Notes under the pieces: generated by a model
Told to the model about the DNA's origin: nothing
What the model saw: only the letters and a program-made list of their open reading frames with translations
Databases searched by the model: none
Part shown: positions 49,966 through 58,593 of the stretch, piece by piece
Layout of the letters: each line of letters begins with the position of its first letter
How positions within the stretch are numbered: position 1 is the stretch's first letter
Assembly: GCA_900549025.1 (NCBI GenBank)
Contig: URMZ01000006.1
Coordinates: 1-64,000, forward strand
Origin: an uncultured Collinsella sp.
GTDB lineage: Bacteria > Actinomycetota > Coriobacteriia > Coriobacteriales > Coriobacteriaceae
DNA length: 64,000 nucleotides
Direction of reading: 5' to 3'
Made by a program: the position numbers and the translations under genes

Positions 49966-50098
49966 GTTACGCGGTTTTCCAAACCGCGTAACTGCTCGAC
50001 GCTGCGCGGGTCGCAAGCACCCCATCTTGCCGTTCAAGCCGTCGCTCGCGTACCGAAGTACGCGTCGCTCCTCTTTCACGGCAACCTGGGGCACTTGC
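49966..50098 (-). ncRNA. Structured element, copy B (two-domain hairpin with conserved internal loop)
   Basis: Read on the minus strand. Outer stem: GCAAGTGCCCCA with TGGGGTGCTTGC. Then an unpaired GG facing GA, and a second stem TTGCCG with CGGCAA. Inside are GAAAGAGGAG, a hairpin capped by CTTCGG, and GACGGCTTGAA. A separate perfect 12-bp hairpin (GTTACGCGGTTT / AAACCGCGTAAC) closes the 3' side. The same order of parts, with compensatory base changes, occurs at 59703-59841. It is not a recognised family. Confidence 0.65.
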
Positions 50099-50129
50099 GG
50101 CCGCTCGCTGTTGGTTACGCAACATCAAC

Positions 50130-50171
50130 AAATAAAAACGGCTCAAATCCTGATTTGGATTTGAGCCGTTT
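50130..50171 (-). terminator. Terminator of the 50176 gene
   Basis: Perfect 15-bp arms (50136-50150 and 50157-50171), followed on the minus strand by TTTTATTTG. Confidence 0.85.
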
Positions 50172-50175
50172 GTCG

Positions 50176-51483
50176 TTACTGCTCGGGTTCTTCGACTTTA
50201 TCAATGGCCCAGGTGGATCCGAGACCACCGGTGGTGTTGCGGCGAATGCGCACGGTGACTTCGTGGCGCTCGCCGGCCTGCGTGTAGCGCAGGGGGAAGC
50301 TTGCGCGGTTTCGCGCGGCCTCGATGGTACCGCGCTCGCGGGCGATCCAGTAGTACTCGCCGACAATGCCGAGGGTATCGGCGCCGTAGGGGAGATAGGT
50401 CGACAGCTGGTGCAGAAGCGGGCCGGGGCAGAAGACCTCGGTTGCGAAATCGATGGGGAAGTCCTCGGGGATGGTCGGTGCTGCGGGTGCGGGGGTTGGG
50501 GCCGCTGCGGGTGCCGAAGCCGGTGCCGGTGCGGGAATTTGGCCGCAAGCAGAGGTGGGCACGGATTCGATGACGGGTGCGGGCTCCGGCGTCGCTTCCG
50601 GCTTGATCGTGGAATCTGCGGGCTCCACGGTGACGGGCGCGTCTGCAGCTGCGGTTTCAACCTCAACCTGCGTCGCGTCCTCGTTCTCGACGCTCGACTT
50701 TGCTTCGATGGGCGTGGATGCCATGGTGGTGATGCCGGCGTTGGCGTTCTCGGGGTCATAGACGACCGTGAGCGAGATGGCGGGCTGCGGCGTCTCGGGC
50801 TCCGGTGTCGACTCGGTAGCGTCTTGATCTGCGGGCTTGTCGGACTGATCGTTCTCGGCCTCGTCGCCAAAGACATCGCTGTTTTGGAACGCAGACGGCT
50901 CGGGTTGGTCAGCGGCTTCTTCGGTTGTCGACTTGGGCGCTTCGTTGAGCTCCACAGTGGCTTCCTGCTCGGATATGACTTCGGAATCGGTCGTGGCGGC
51001 GATTTCGGTTTCGGCTTCTGCCGTTACCTCAATAGCAACTTCGATCTCTGTCTCGGGCTCGGGTTCCGGCGCGGCTTCAACCATGGCTTCGGGCTCGGGA
51101 CGCTTAACGTGCTTGGGGCGCACGGCCTTGAGGTCCTTCTCACCGCGCTTTTTCTTTTTGTAGGACTGCTTGGCGCCCTTGGCGGTCTTGGGCTTGTCCT
51201 CGCCCTTGGCAAGCGCAGCATCCCAGGCCTCGTTGGCGATGACCGTGGCATACAGGCGGCCACCTTTAAAGACGGTCAGCTTAATGCAGTCGTCGAGCTC
51301 CTCGAGCAGCTCGCGCGTGGACTCGAAGCCCAGGTCATAAGCGGTCATGTCGCCAGCGGCGAGCGCCTCCTCGACCTGCGTCATAAACGTTTGCTTGCCA
51401 CATCCAATCGCATCGCGCAGCAGGCGATACAGATAGATGTGGTTGCCCAGCGAAAGCGTGGGCCTAACTATTGTCTTGCTCAT
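50176..51483 (-). CDS. Uncharacterised protein with long acidic Pro/Ala/Glu linker
   Basis: A 435-residue protein with two globular ends joined by disordered sequence. The N-terminal 90 residues (MSKTIVRPTLSLGNHIYLYRLLRDA, KLTVFKGGRLYATVIANEAWDAAL) look like a small nucleic-acid-binding-type fold. A Lys/Arg-rich patch (AKQSYKKKKRGEKDLK) follows. Residues about 130-340 are Glu/Pro/Ala/Thr-rich. The C-terminus (FCPGPLLHQLSTYLPYGADTLGIVGEYYWIARERG) is a separate domain. I do not recognise a family. AGAGGAG precedes the start, and a 7-bp palindrome lies right upstream. Confidence 0.72.
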   Translation of the reverse strand: MSKTIVRPTLSLGNHIYLYRLLRDAIGCGKQTFMTQVEEALAAGDMTAYDLGFESTRELLEELDDCIKLTVFKGGRLYATVIANEAWDAALAKGEDKPKTAKGAKQSYKKKKRGEKDLKAVRPKHVKRPEPEAMVEAAPEPEPETEIEVAIEVTAEAETEIAATTDSEVISEQEATVELNEAPKSTTEEAADQPEPSAFQNSDVFGDEAENDQSDKPADQDATESTPEPETPQPAISLTVVYDPENANAGITTMASTPIEAKSSVENEDATQVEVETAAADAPVTVEPADSTIKPEATPEPAPVIESVPTSACGQIPAPAPASAPAAAPTPAPAAPTIPEDFPIDFATEVFCPGPLLHQLSTYLPYGADTLGIVGEYYWIARERGTIEAARNRASFPLRYTQAGERHEVTVRIRRNTTGGLGSTWAIDKVEEPEQ

Positions 51484-51495
51484 GGCAAATCTCCT

Positions 51496-51511
51496 CTTTA
51501 CACATGTAAAG
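51496..51511. promoter_or_regulatory. Palindrome before the 50176-51483 gene
   Basis: CTTTACA-CA-TGTAAAG directly precedes the ribosome-binding site of the minus-strand gene. It could be an operator or a small hairpin controlling translation. Confidence 0.45.
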
Positions 51512-51555
51512 CATCTTACCATCGCATGGCGTTCGCCATGGCGGCGCCCAAGGCA

Positions 51556-51589
51556 AACGGGCGCGAACCGCTTTCGATTCGCGCCCGTT
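51556..51589 (-). terminator. Terminator of the 51624 gene
   Basis: A perfect 12-bp stem (AACGGGCGCGAA / TTCGCGCCCGTT) lies 35 bases after the minus-strand stop. Confidence 0.65.
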
Positions 51590-51623
51590 GTACAGGTCGG
51601 TTATCTATGAGAGGCAAACGTGC

Positions 51624-52577
51624 TTAGTTGCCCGATGCCGTGCCTTGGCTCGAGTTGTCAGATGCCGTGCCGGAAGCGGTTCCGCTCGAGCTGTTGGTGT
51701 TGTTACTGTCTGCCGTGCCCGTTCCCGACGTGGTGTCGCTCGTCTGGCCTCCCGTGTTCGGCTGTGAACCGTCAGTCGTTTGGCTTGAGTCGGTCGTGCC
51801 GGACGGCGTGCCACTGTTGGCCGTAGAGGAATCGGTGCCCTGCGATTGGTTTTGGGTGTTCGAGGACGAATTGGCAGAGGTGGGACTGTCTTGCGTGTCG
51901 TCCGTCTGTGCCTGCTGATCCTGCGGCTGAGTGTTGCCATTTGCATCGCTCTCGGCCGTATGCGACGAAAGGATTGGCTCGGGGCGCTCACCCAGACCCT
52001 CACCGGCGGTGGTGATAAGGATGGCGCCGGCGCAGGCGATGACCGCGACGATGGCGATGGCGATCGAGAAGACGATGACCTTCTTTTGCGTCTGGCTGCG
52101 CTCTGCCGCGGCCTTGGCGCGCAGGCTGTCAGGGGCGACGCGGGCCGTGGTCGCGCGCCCCGCAATCTGGCGCATCTCCTGCGTAGTCGCGGCGCCGCCT
52201 AGGTGCTCCTCGGCATTAAACTCAACGGGCTCGTAGGCGCCGGCGGGGTAGTCGACGGCGGCGTGCGTACCTTTGATGGCTTCGGCGCTGGCAGAGATAA
52301 AGTGGCGGTAGACCTGCGAGGACACAACGGTGATGACCGAGCTCACGGCGGCACCAATTACTGAACCGGCGATACCGATCTTGGAGGCAAGCGCGACGCT
52401 CGTGGCGGCAGCCGCGGCGCCGGCGATGATCTGGGGAATGGAAATGTCGTCAAACAGACCCTTTTTGGGCGCGATGGCCATGGTCTGTCCGATGGAATGG
52501 TTCTCGTGCACGCCGTTGTTGAGCGATGCCGGCGTCATGACGCGCGTGCGCGGCGCGTCGGTGTACTTGGTTGTCAT
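51624..52577 (-). CDS. Membrane protein with Gly/Ala-zipper helix and Ser/Thr-rich tail
   Basis: A 317-residue protein. Residues about 40-85 form an Ala/Gly-rich hydrophobic stretch (IPQIIAGAAAAATSVALASK, GSVIGAAVSSVITVVSSQVY). A second helix is near residue 180 (VIVFSIAIAIVAVIACAGAI). The last 110 residues are low-complexity Ser/Thr/Asn/Gly/Gln, typical of exposed wall-spanning stalks. No cargo domain or sortase signal is present. GGGAGGAC precedes ATG 52577. The function is unknown. Confidence 0.72.
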   Translation of the reverse strand: MTTKYTDAPRTRVMTPASLNNGVHENHSIGQTMAIAPKKGLFDDISIPQIIAGAAAAATSVALASKIGIAGSVIGAAVSSVITVVSSQVYRHFISASAEAIKGTHAAVDYPAGAYEPVEFNAEEHLGGAATTQEMRQIAGRATTARVAPDSLRAKAAAERSQTQKKVIVFSIAIAIVAVIACAGAILITTAGEGLGERPEPILSSHTAESDANGNTQPQDQQAQTDDTQDSPTSANSSSNTQNQSQGTDSSTANSGTPSGTTDSSQTTDGSQPNTGGQTSDTTSGTGTADSNNTNSSSGTASGTASDNSSQGTASGN

Positions 52578-52780
52578 ACGGGGTCCTCCCGGTGTAAATC
52601 TGCTTCGTTTCGTGTAGCCATCAGGGTACCCACCAGATGTGAATCGTACGTGACATTTAACAGATACCATCAACTCATCAATAGCTCACCAAGTTGGTGG
52701 GATGCGGTTGCGCCCGGCGGTTGAACTACAATAGGGCTTGCTAATTGTGTTGAATGGCGTCTACGCACGGGAGCATTCTT

Positions 52781-54760
52781 ATGAATCTTCACCTTTCTCA
52801 GTCTGATGGCTTTTTGCGTGTGGCGGCGGCGTCGCCGCAGATTCGCGTGGCCGATGTCGAGGGCAATGCCGAGGTTACGTTAGCGGCTGTTCGCGCGGCT
52901 GTTGAGCGCGGCGTTCGCGCGCTGGTGCTGCCCGAGCTCAACTTGTGCGGCTATACCGCGGCCGATCTGTTCCATAACCGCACATTACTGCATGCCTGCG
53001 AGGCTGCTTTGGTGCATATCCTCGATGAGACTCGTGAGCTGCCGATTGTCTTTACCATCGGTCTTCCCGTTGCAGTTGCCGAGAATATCTACAACTGCGC
53101 CGCCGTGTGCTGCGCGGGCGAGCTTTTGGGCCTCACGGCCAAGAAGTATCTGCCCAATTATGGCGAGTTCTACGAGCGCCGCTGGTTTGCTCCGGCGCCT
53201 GCGGATCCCGTGTGGGTTGAATTTGCCGGTCAGGGTCCGGTTCCGCTGGGTTCGGGGCTTGTCTACCGCTGCTGCGACGAGGGCGCTGAGGACATGGTAC
53301 TTGGCGTTGAGGTTTGCGAGGACCTGTGGGTGCCGGCGCCCCCTTCGACCGAGATGGCGCTTGCCGGTGCGACGGTGATCCTCAACCCGTCGGCCTCGGA
53401 CGAGATTATCGGTAAGGCAGACTATCGCCGCAGCCTCATCTCCAATCAGAGTGCGCGCCTGTACTGTGCCTATGCCTATGCAGACGCGAGCGAAGGCGAG
53501 TCCACGACCGATATGGTCTTTGCGGGCGAGAACCTCGTCTACGAAAACGGCTCTAAGCTGGCGGCGACGAAGCTCCTTACCTGCGATATGGCGGTTGCCG
53601 ATGTTGACCTCGACCGTCTGGTTGCCGAGCGCCGTCGCTCGACGACGTGGACGCGCGCGGACGATGCGCCTGAGGCCACGACTGTTGAGTTTTCGTTTGA
53701 GGGCGTGCTGGCCAAAAAGCCCGTCCTGCGCGATGCGTTCGACATCGACCGTGTCTTTCCCCGTGCTCCCTTTGTGCCGGCCGACCATGGCGACTTGGCC
53801 GAGCGCTGCGAGACCATCCTCGACCTGCAGACTGCGGGCCTCAAGACCCGCCTTGCCCACACGGGTACCAAGGCTGCGGTCATCGGCCTTTCGGGCGGCC
53901 TGGACTCCACGCTGGCACTGCTTGTAACCGTGCGTGCCTTCGATGCGCTGGGGCTGCCGCGCACCGGTATCACGGCTGTGTCCATGCCCGGCTTTGGCAC
54001 CACGCACCGCACCAAGTCCAATGCCGAGTCGCTTGCCCGCGACTTGGGTGTGAGCTTCCGCGAGGTTTCGATCCATGCGGCTGTGGAGCAGCACTTCAAG
54101 GACATTGAGCACGATTCGGCCGTGCAGGACGTGACCTACGAGAACAGCCAGGCCCGCGAGCGTACGCAGATTCTGATGGACTTGGCCAACCAGGCTGGCG
54201 GTTTTGTCATCGGCACGGGCGACCTGTCGGAGCTGGCGCTCGGCTGGGCTACCTATAACGGCGACCACATGAGCATGTACGCCGTCAACGCGAGCGTGCC
54301 CAAGACGCTCGTACGTCATCTGGTGCGCTATGCTGCCGATGTCTTTGGCGGGCGTATTGCCGAGGTCTTGCTCGACATCCTCGATACGCCGGTGTCCCCC
54401 GAGCTTCTGCCGCCCACGGGCGATGGCGAGATTGCACAGAAGACCGAGGATTTGGTGGGGCCGTACGAGCTGCACGACTACTTCCTCTATTACCTGCTGC
54501 GTTTTGGCTTTGAGCCGGGCAAGATCTACCGCATGGCGCTCAAGAGCTTCGAGGGCGTCTACGACGCCAAGACCGTCCACACGTGGCTGCGTACGTTCTA
54601 TCGTCGCTTCTTTGCCCAGCAGTTTAAGCGCAGCTGCCTGCCCGATGGTCCCAAGGTGGGCTCGGTGACGCTCAGCCCGCGCGGCGATTGGCGTATGCCG
54701 AGTGACGCCAGCTCACGTTTGTGGCTTGCGCAGATCGACGCGCTCAATGCAATTGACTAA
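52781..54760 (+). CDS. nadE: Glutamine-dependent NAD synthetase
   Basis: A 659-residue enzyme making NAD from deamido-NAD, ATP and glutamine. The N-terminal nitrilase-type glutaminase has the Glu-Lys-Cys triad (VLPELNLCGY, GLTAKKYLPNYGEFYERRWF, LGVEVCEDLW). The C-terminal synthetase has the pyrophosphatase loop VIGLSGGLDSTLALL, and GTGDLSELALGWATYNGDHMSMYAVN. ATG 52781 is chosen with GGGAGC upstream; an ATG at 52754 is also in frame. A terminator follows. Confidence 0.95.
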   Translation: MNLHLSQSDGFLRVAAASPQIRVADVEGNAEVTLAAVRAAVERGVRALVLPELNLCGYTAADLFHNRTLLHACEAALVHILDETRELPIVFTIGLPVAVAENIYNCAAVCCAGELLGLTAKKYLPNYGEFYERRWFAPAPADPVWVEFAGQGPVPLGSGLVYRCCDEGAEDMVLGVEVCEDLWVPAPPSTEMALAGATVILNPSASDEIIGKADYRRSLISNQSARLYCAYAYADASEGESTTDMVFAGENLVYENGSKLAATKLLTCDMAVADVDLDRLVAERRRSTTWTRADDAPEATTVEFSFEGVLAKKPVLRDAFDIDRVFPRAPFVPADHGDLAERCETILDLQTAGLKTRLAHTGTKAAVIGLSGGLDSTLALLVTVRAFDALGLPRTGITAVSMPGFGTTHRTKSNAESLARDLGVSFREVSIHAAVEQHFKDIEHDSAVQDVTYENSQARERTQILMDLANQAGGFVIGTGDLSELALGWATYNGDHMSMYAVNASVPKTLVRHLVRYAADVFGGRIAEVLLDILDTPVSPELLPPTGDGEIAQKTEDLVGPYELHDYFLYYLLRFGFEPGKIYRMALKSFEGVYDAKTVHTWLRTFYRRFFAQQFKRSCLPDGPKVGSVTLSPRGDWRMPSDASSRLWLAQIDALNAID

Positions 54761-54828
54761 GGTTGGCTAAATTGAACCAATACGGGGGTTGCAAGCGTTA
54801 CACTTTTGCAATCTGATGGCCCGTATCG

Positions 54829-54859
54829 CGCGGCGCTCTTGTCGGAGCGCCGCGTTTTT
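54829..54859 (+). terminator. nadE terminator
   Basis: A 10-bp stem (CGCGGCGCTC / GAGCGCCGCG) is followed by five T residues, 20 bases before the next start codon. Confidence 0.85.
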
Positions 54860-54878
54860 CATATCGAAAGGTGGCACC

Positions 54879-56042
54879 ATGCAGGCATCGCAGCGTCTTG
54901 ACCGCTTTGGCGCGGAGGTTTTCGCCTCGCTCAACAACAAGCTTCTCGCGCTGAAGGCTCAGGGCAAGACCATTTACAACATGAGCGTGGGTACGCCCGA
55001 CTTTAAGCCGTACGACCATGTGGTCGAGGCGCTCACGCAAGCAGCCCAAGATCCCGAGATGTGGAAGTATGCCCTGCGTGACCTGCCCGAACTCAAGCAG
55101 GCCGTGTGCGATTACTATGAGCGTCGCTTTGGCGTTTCGGGCATTACGCCGTCCATGGTGCAGTCGTGCAACGGCACGCAGGAGGGCGTGGGCCATTTGG
55201 GCCTGGCCCTGCTCGATCCGGGCGACACTATTTTGGTTCCCGATCCGTGCTACCCGGTCTTTGAGGCGGGTGCCAAGATCGCCGATGCCAAGCTCGAATA
55301 CTATCCGCTGGTTGCCGAGCATAATTACCTGCCCTATGTGGCGGGTATCGATCCCGAGGTGGCCGATCGTGCCAAGTATATGATCGTGTCGCTGCCCGCC
55401 AACCCGGTGGGCTCGGTGGGTACGCCCGAGGTCTACGAGGAGATCATCGCTTTCGCCCGCGAGCACGACCTGCTGATCGTCCATGACAACGCATACTCCG
55501 ACATCGTGTTCGACGGCGAGCCGGGCGGCAGCTTCTTGCAGTATCCCGGTGCGCTTGAGGTGGGCGTGGAGTTCTTCTCGCTCTCCAAGTCGTTTAACGT
55601 CACCGGTGCCCGCATCGGCTTTTTGGTCGGTCGCGAGGATGTGGTCTCGGCCTTTGCCAAGCTGCGCGGCCAGATCGACTTTGGCATGTTCTTCCCGATC
55701 CAGAAGGCCGCCATCGCCTGCCTGAACGGTCCGCGCGATGAGGTCGAGGCGCAGCGTCTGAAGTACCAGGAGCGCCGCGATGCCCTGTGCGACGGTCTTG
55801 AGGGCTTGGGCTGGGAGCGCCCCAACGCGCATGGCTCTATGTTTGTGTGGGCCAAGCTTCCCGGTGGCCGCACCGATTCCATGGCGTTTTGCGAGGAGCT
55901 TATGGAGAAGGCCGGCGTTGTGGTGACGCCGGGCGCGAGCTTTGGTCCTTCGGGCGAGGGGCACGTGCGCATGGCGCTGGTCTTGCCGCCCGACCAGATC
56001 GCTTTGGCTGTCGAGGCCATTCGCGAGGCGGGCCTGTATTAG
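54879..56042 (+). CDS. Class I/II aminotransferase (DapL/MalY-like)
   Basis: A 387-residue PLP aminotransferase of fold type I. Substrate and cofactor segments include IYNMSVGTPDFKPYDHV, SCNGTQEGVGHLGLALLDPGD, DNAYSDIVFDGEPG, the Schiff-base lysine in FFSLSKSFNVTGARIGFLVG, and the Arg in GEGHVRMALVLP. Related proteins include LL-diaminopimelate and N-acetyl-diaminopimelate aminotransferases. The DAP operon 4 kb away lacks an aminotransferase, so this enzyme could supply that step, but it is not linked to it. AAAGGTGG precedes ATG 54879. Confidence 0.85.
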   Translation: MQASQRLDRFGAEVFASLNNKLLALKAQGKTIYNMSVGTPDFKPYDHVVEALTQAAQDPEMWKYALRDLPELKQAVCDYYERRFGVSGITPSMVQSCNGTQEGVGHLGLALLDPGDTILVPDPCYPVFEAGAKIADAKLEYYPLVAEHNYLPYVAGIDPEVADRAKYMIVSLPANPVGSVGTPEVYEEIIAFAREHDLLIVHDNAYSDIVFDGEPGGSFLQYPGALEVGVEFFSLSKSFNVTGARIGFLVGREDVVSAFAKLRGQIDFGMFFPIQKAAIACLNGPRDEVEAQRLKYQERRDALCDGLEGLGWERPNAHGSMFVWAKLPGGRTDSMAFCEELMEKAGVVVTPGASFGPSGEGHVRMALVLPPDQIALAVEAIREAGLY

Positions 56043-56185
56043 AAAGCTATTTTGGCTCGTCAATATATCGAAACCGATTTCGTGCAGTTATTTTACGAAT
56101 TCTGCAAACAATTTCGGTAAACGGTCGATTTTTGGCTGCGAATAGGAGCATAATCAAAGTCCCGATTGGATGTATTGGGATTACG

Positions 56186-56220
56186 ACAAGCCGCTCGGGT
56201 CGTTCCCGGGCGGCTTGTTT
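56186..56220 (+). terminator. Hairpin between the aminotransferase gene and ldh
   Basis: A 14-bp stem with one wobble (ACAAGCCGCTCGGG / CCCGGGCGGCTTGT) is followed by TT. It probably ends the aminotransferase transcript or attenuates ldh; it is only 24 bases before ldh. Confidence 0.65.
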
Positions 56221-56243
56221 GTGGAGTGAGATGGGAGTTTCTA

Positions 56244-57194
56244 ATGGTTAACGAGAAGAAGGTCGCTATTGTCGGCTGCGGTTTCGTCGGTTCGTCTTCG
56301 GCGTTCGCGCTGATGCAGAGCGGTCTGTTCTCCGAGATGGTCCTCATCGACGTGGACAAGAACCGCGCCGAGGGTGAGGCCCTGGATATCGCGCACGGCA
56401 TGACGTTTGCCGAGCCGATGAAGATCTACGCCGGCGATTATTCCGATGTCGCCGACGCCGCCATGATCGTCGTCACCGCTGGCGCTGCCCAGAAGCCCGG
56501 TGAGACCCGCCTGGACCTGGTCAACAAGAACGTCAGCATCTTTAAGTCCATTATCCCCGAGATTAAGAAGTCCGGCTTCGATGGCATTCTGCTCATCGTC
56601 TCCAACCCGGTCGATGTTCTGACCTACGCCGCCATCAAGATGTCCGGCCTGCCCGAGGGCCACGTCATCGGTTCCGGCACCGTGCTCGACACCGGCCGCC
56701 TGCAGCAGATGCTTGGTGCCCACGTCGAGGTTGACCCGCGCGATGTCCAGGCCTATGTCATGGGCGAGCACGGCGACTCCGAGTTTGTCGCTTGGTCCAG
56801 CGCTCAGGTTGCCGGCGTTCCGCTGAACACCTTCTGTGAGCTTCACGGCCATCTGGAGCATGAGGCTGCCGAGAAGCGCATCGCTGAGGACGTCAAGAAC
56901 TCCGCCTACACCATCATCGAGAAGAAGCACGCCACCTACTATGGCGTCGCCATGGCCGTCAAGCGCATCTGCACCGCCGTTATGCGCGATGAGCAGACCG
57001 TTCTGCCTGTCTCCTCGCTCATGGTGGGCGAGTATGGCCTGTCCGATCTTGCCATCTCCATGCCGACCGTCGTTGGCCGCGACGGCGTTGTCTGCCGCGT
57101 CCCCGTGCCGCTGAACGAAGACGAGCAGCATGAGCTCACCGTCTCCGCCAAGGCCCTCAAGGACATCATCGACAGCGTCGATTTTTCCTGCTAA
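56244..57194 (+). CDS. ldh: L-lactate dehydrogenase
   Basis: A 316-residue NAD-dependent enzyme reducing pyruvate to lactate to regenerate NAD in fermentation. The Rossmann loop is VAIVGCGFVGSSSAFALM, followed by TAGAAQKPGETRLDLVNKN (substrate loop with Arg), IVSNPVDVLTY, GSGTVLDTGRL, and the active-site His in MGEHGDSEFVAW. The short substrate loop and GTVLD favour lactate over malate dehydrogenase. GGGAG precedes ATG 56244. A terminator follows. Confidence 0.93.
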   Translation: MVNEKKVAIVGCGFVGSSSAFALMQSGLFSEMVLIDVDKNRAEGEALDIAHGMTFAEPMKIYAGDYSDVADAAMIVVTAGAAQKPGETRLDLVNKNVSIFKSIIPEIKKSGFDGILLIVSNPVDVLTYAAIKMSGLPEGHVIGSGTVLDTGRLQQMLGAHVEVDPRDVQAYVMGEHGDSEFVAWSSAQVAGVPLNTFCELHGHLEHEAAEKRIAEDVKNSAYTIIEKKHATYYGVAMAVKRICTAVMRDEQTVLPVSSLMVGEYGLSDLAISMPTVVGRDGVVCRVPVPLNEDEQHELTVSAKALKDIIDSVDFSC

Positions 57195-57225
57195 ATCAAG
57201 CTCGCTAGAGCGAAAAGCTACAATG

Positions 57226-57261
57226 AAGGCGTCCGGGTCCACACGGCCCGGGCGCCTTTTT
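57226..57261 (+). terminator. ldh terminator
   Basis: AAGGCGTCCGGG pairs with CCCGGGCGCCTT (one wobble), followed by a T-run. Confidence 0.85.
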
Positions 57262-57305
57262 GGTGCAAAGTAACCTGACCCCAATGCACCATCCCAATGC
57301 ACCAT
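57261..57305. repeat. Flanking repeat, left (GCAAAGTAACCTGACCCC type)
   Basis: TGGTGCA pairs with two downstream TGCACCA units. The intervening AAAGTAACCTGACCCCAA is nearly the same as AAAGCAACCTGTCCCCGA at 58493-58510, on the other side of the next gene. Confidence 0.6.
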
Positions 57306-57321
57306 AGTTGATGGGAGGGCC

Positions 57322-58482
57322 ATGTCGGATTCGCCTAATTTTTTGACCTATGCCCAGACGGCGTTTGATCCGTTTGAGGAGCGGCCGTTCTGCGCGGTGG
57401 ATAGCCTGGTCTTTGCGTGGTTGTCCTATTTGTGTTTGCCAGGTGATATGGCGGAGCTGACGAACTGGCAGGGCCTAGACGTACGCGAGCTGCTGCGTGC
57501 CGAGTGCTACCGGGACATGATTGACGACTTGTGGGACCCGGAGGGGAGCAGGGCCTTGTTGGAGGCCGTGGCAGCAAGTCCTCGCTACCGTGGCGTGCAC
57601 GTTTGCGGCTATCGTGCCGTGAGCGATGTGGTGGCGACGGAGCAGTTTGCAGCCATGGCGTTTCGGTTTCCGGCAGGGTTTAGCTATCTTTCCTTCCGGG
57701 GGACCGACAGCACGATTGTGGGCTGGAAAGAGGACTTTAACATGGCGTTCCGGTGTCCTGTGCCGGCCCAGGAATCCGCGGCACGTTATGTGGACGAGGC
57801 GGCGGATGCGATTGACGGGCCGCTTTTGTGCGGAGGTCATTCCAAGGGTGGAAACCTTGCGGTGTACGGTGCGGCGATGTGCTCCGATGTCGCCCGTGAG
57901 CGAATCGAACGGGCGTATTCCCATGATGGCCCGGGCTTCGTCGAGGAGTTTCTGAACGGCGACGCCTTTGCCGATCTTTCCGGTCGAATCGACAAGACGC
58001 TACCTCGGTCGTCGATCTTTGGCATGATGTTCGAGACACAGGAGGACTATGCCATCGTTGAGAGCACCGAGTTCAGCCTGCTGCAGCACAATCCCTTTAG
58101 CTGGGTGGTTGATGGTCGCGACTTCGTGTACTGTGAGCGCCTGTCCGCCGGTGCTCGATATGTTGATGGCTCCATTCGCGAGATGCTGCTTGCAGTGTCG
58201 CCTGGCGAGCGCGAGCGTTTTGTAGATGCGTTGTTCTCCGTGTTTGAGGCAACGGGTGCTGAGCGGTTTGCGGATATCGCTGGGAATCTGCGCGAGAGCC
58301 TGCCCGTGATGCTCCAGGCTGCGCAAGGCTTTGACAAGGATACACGACGCTTTGTCTCGCAGACCATCGTGGCAATCCTTAAATGCGCACTGCTGCCCAA
58401 ACGCCCTCAGATCGACATGCCCGCTGCCGGCAAGAGTTTGGCAGAACAGCTCGAGGCTTGGCAGTCCGAGCTCCTGCGCTAG
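57322..58482 (+). CDS. DUF2974 (Mbeg1-like) alpha/beta-hydrolase-type protein
   Basis: A 386-residue protein of the Mbeg1-like family, with a lipase-type fold. The segment GFSYLSFRGTDSTIVGWKEDFNM supplies the oxyanion region; LLCGGHSKGGNLAVYGA is the nucleophile elbow (Ser in GHSKG). A likely Asp follows (SHDGPGF) and a His in LLQHNPFSWVV. It is cytoplasmic with no signal peptide. The natural ester or lipid substrate is unknown. GGGAGG precedes the ATG. Similar repeats flank both ends of the gene. Confidence 0.85.
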   Translation: MSDSPNFLTYAQTAFDPFEERPFCAVDSLVFAWLSYLCLPGDMAELTNWQGLDVRELLRAECYRDMIDDLWDPEGSRALLEAVAASPRYRGVHVCGYRAVSDVVATEQFAAMAFRFPAGFSYLSFRGTDSTIVGWKEDFNMAFRCPVPAQESAARYVDEAADAIDGPLLCGGHSKGGNLAVYGAAMCSDVARERIERAYSHDGPGFVEEFLNGDAFADLSGRIDKTLPRSSIFGMMFETQEDYAIVESTEFSLLQHNPFSWVVDGRDFVYCERLSAGARYVDGSIREMLLAVSPGERERFVDALFSVFEATGAERFADIAGNLRESLPVMLQAAQGFDKDTRRFVSQTIVAILKCALLPKRPQIDMPAAGKSLAEQLEAWQSELLR

Positions 58483-58485
58483 CCA

Positions 58486-58531
58486 TTGGCGCAAAGCAAC
58501 CTGTCCCCGATGCACCAATCTTCGATGCGCC
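58486..58531. repeat. Flanking repeat, right (GCAAAGCAACCTGTCCCC type)
   Basis: TTGGCGCA pairs with TGCACCAA, with a second GATGCGCC unit beyond, mirroring the left copy at 57261-57305. Confidence 0.6.
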
Positions 58532-58593
58532 TGGGGTGGGCTCGACCGCTATACTGGTTCGTGCCGAAATCGATCTAGAACGGAATGCCGTAT

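Noticed and set aside
50095..51627. 510-codon Gly/Arg/Leu-rich open frame on the plus strand
   Set aside because: It is antisense to the 50176-51483 gene, whose acidic Pro/Ala/Glu linker produces this composition; it lacks a good ribosome-binding site and runs through a terminator.
52985..54580. 531-codon minus-strand frame opposite nadE
   Set aside because: nadE is certain from its catalytic motifs; the antisense frame has no recognisable domain.
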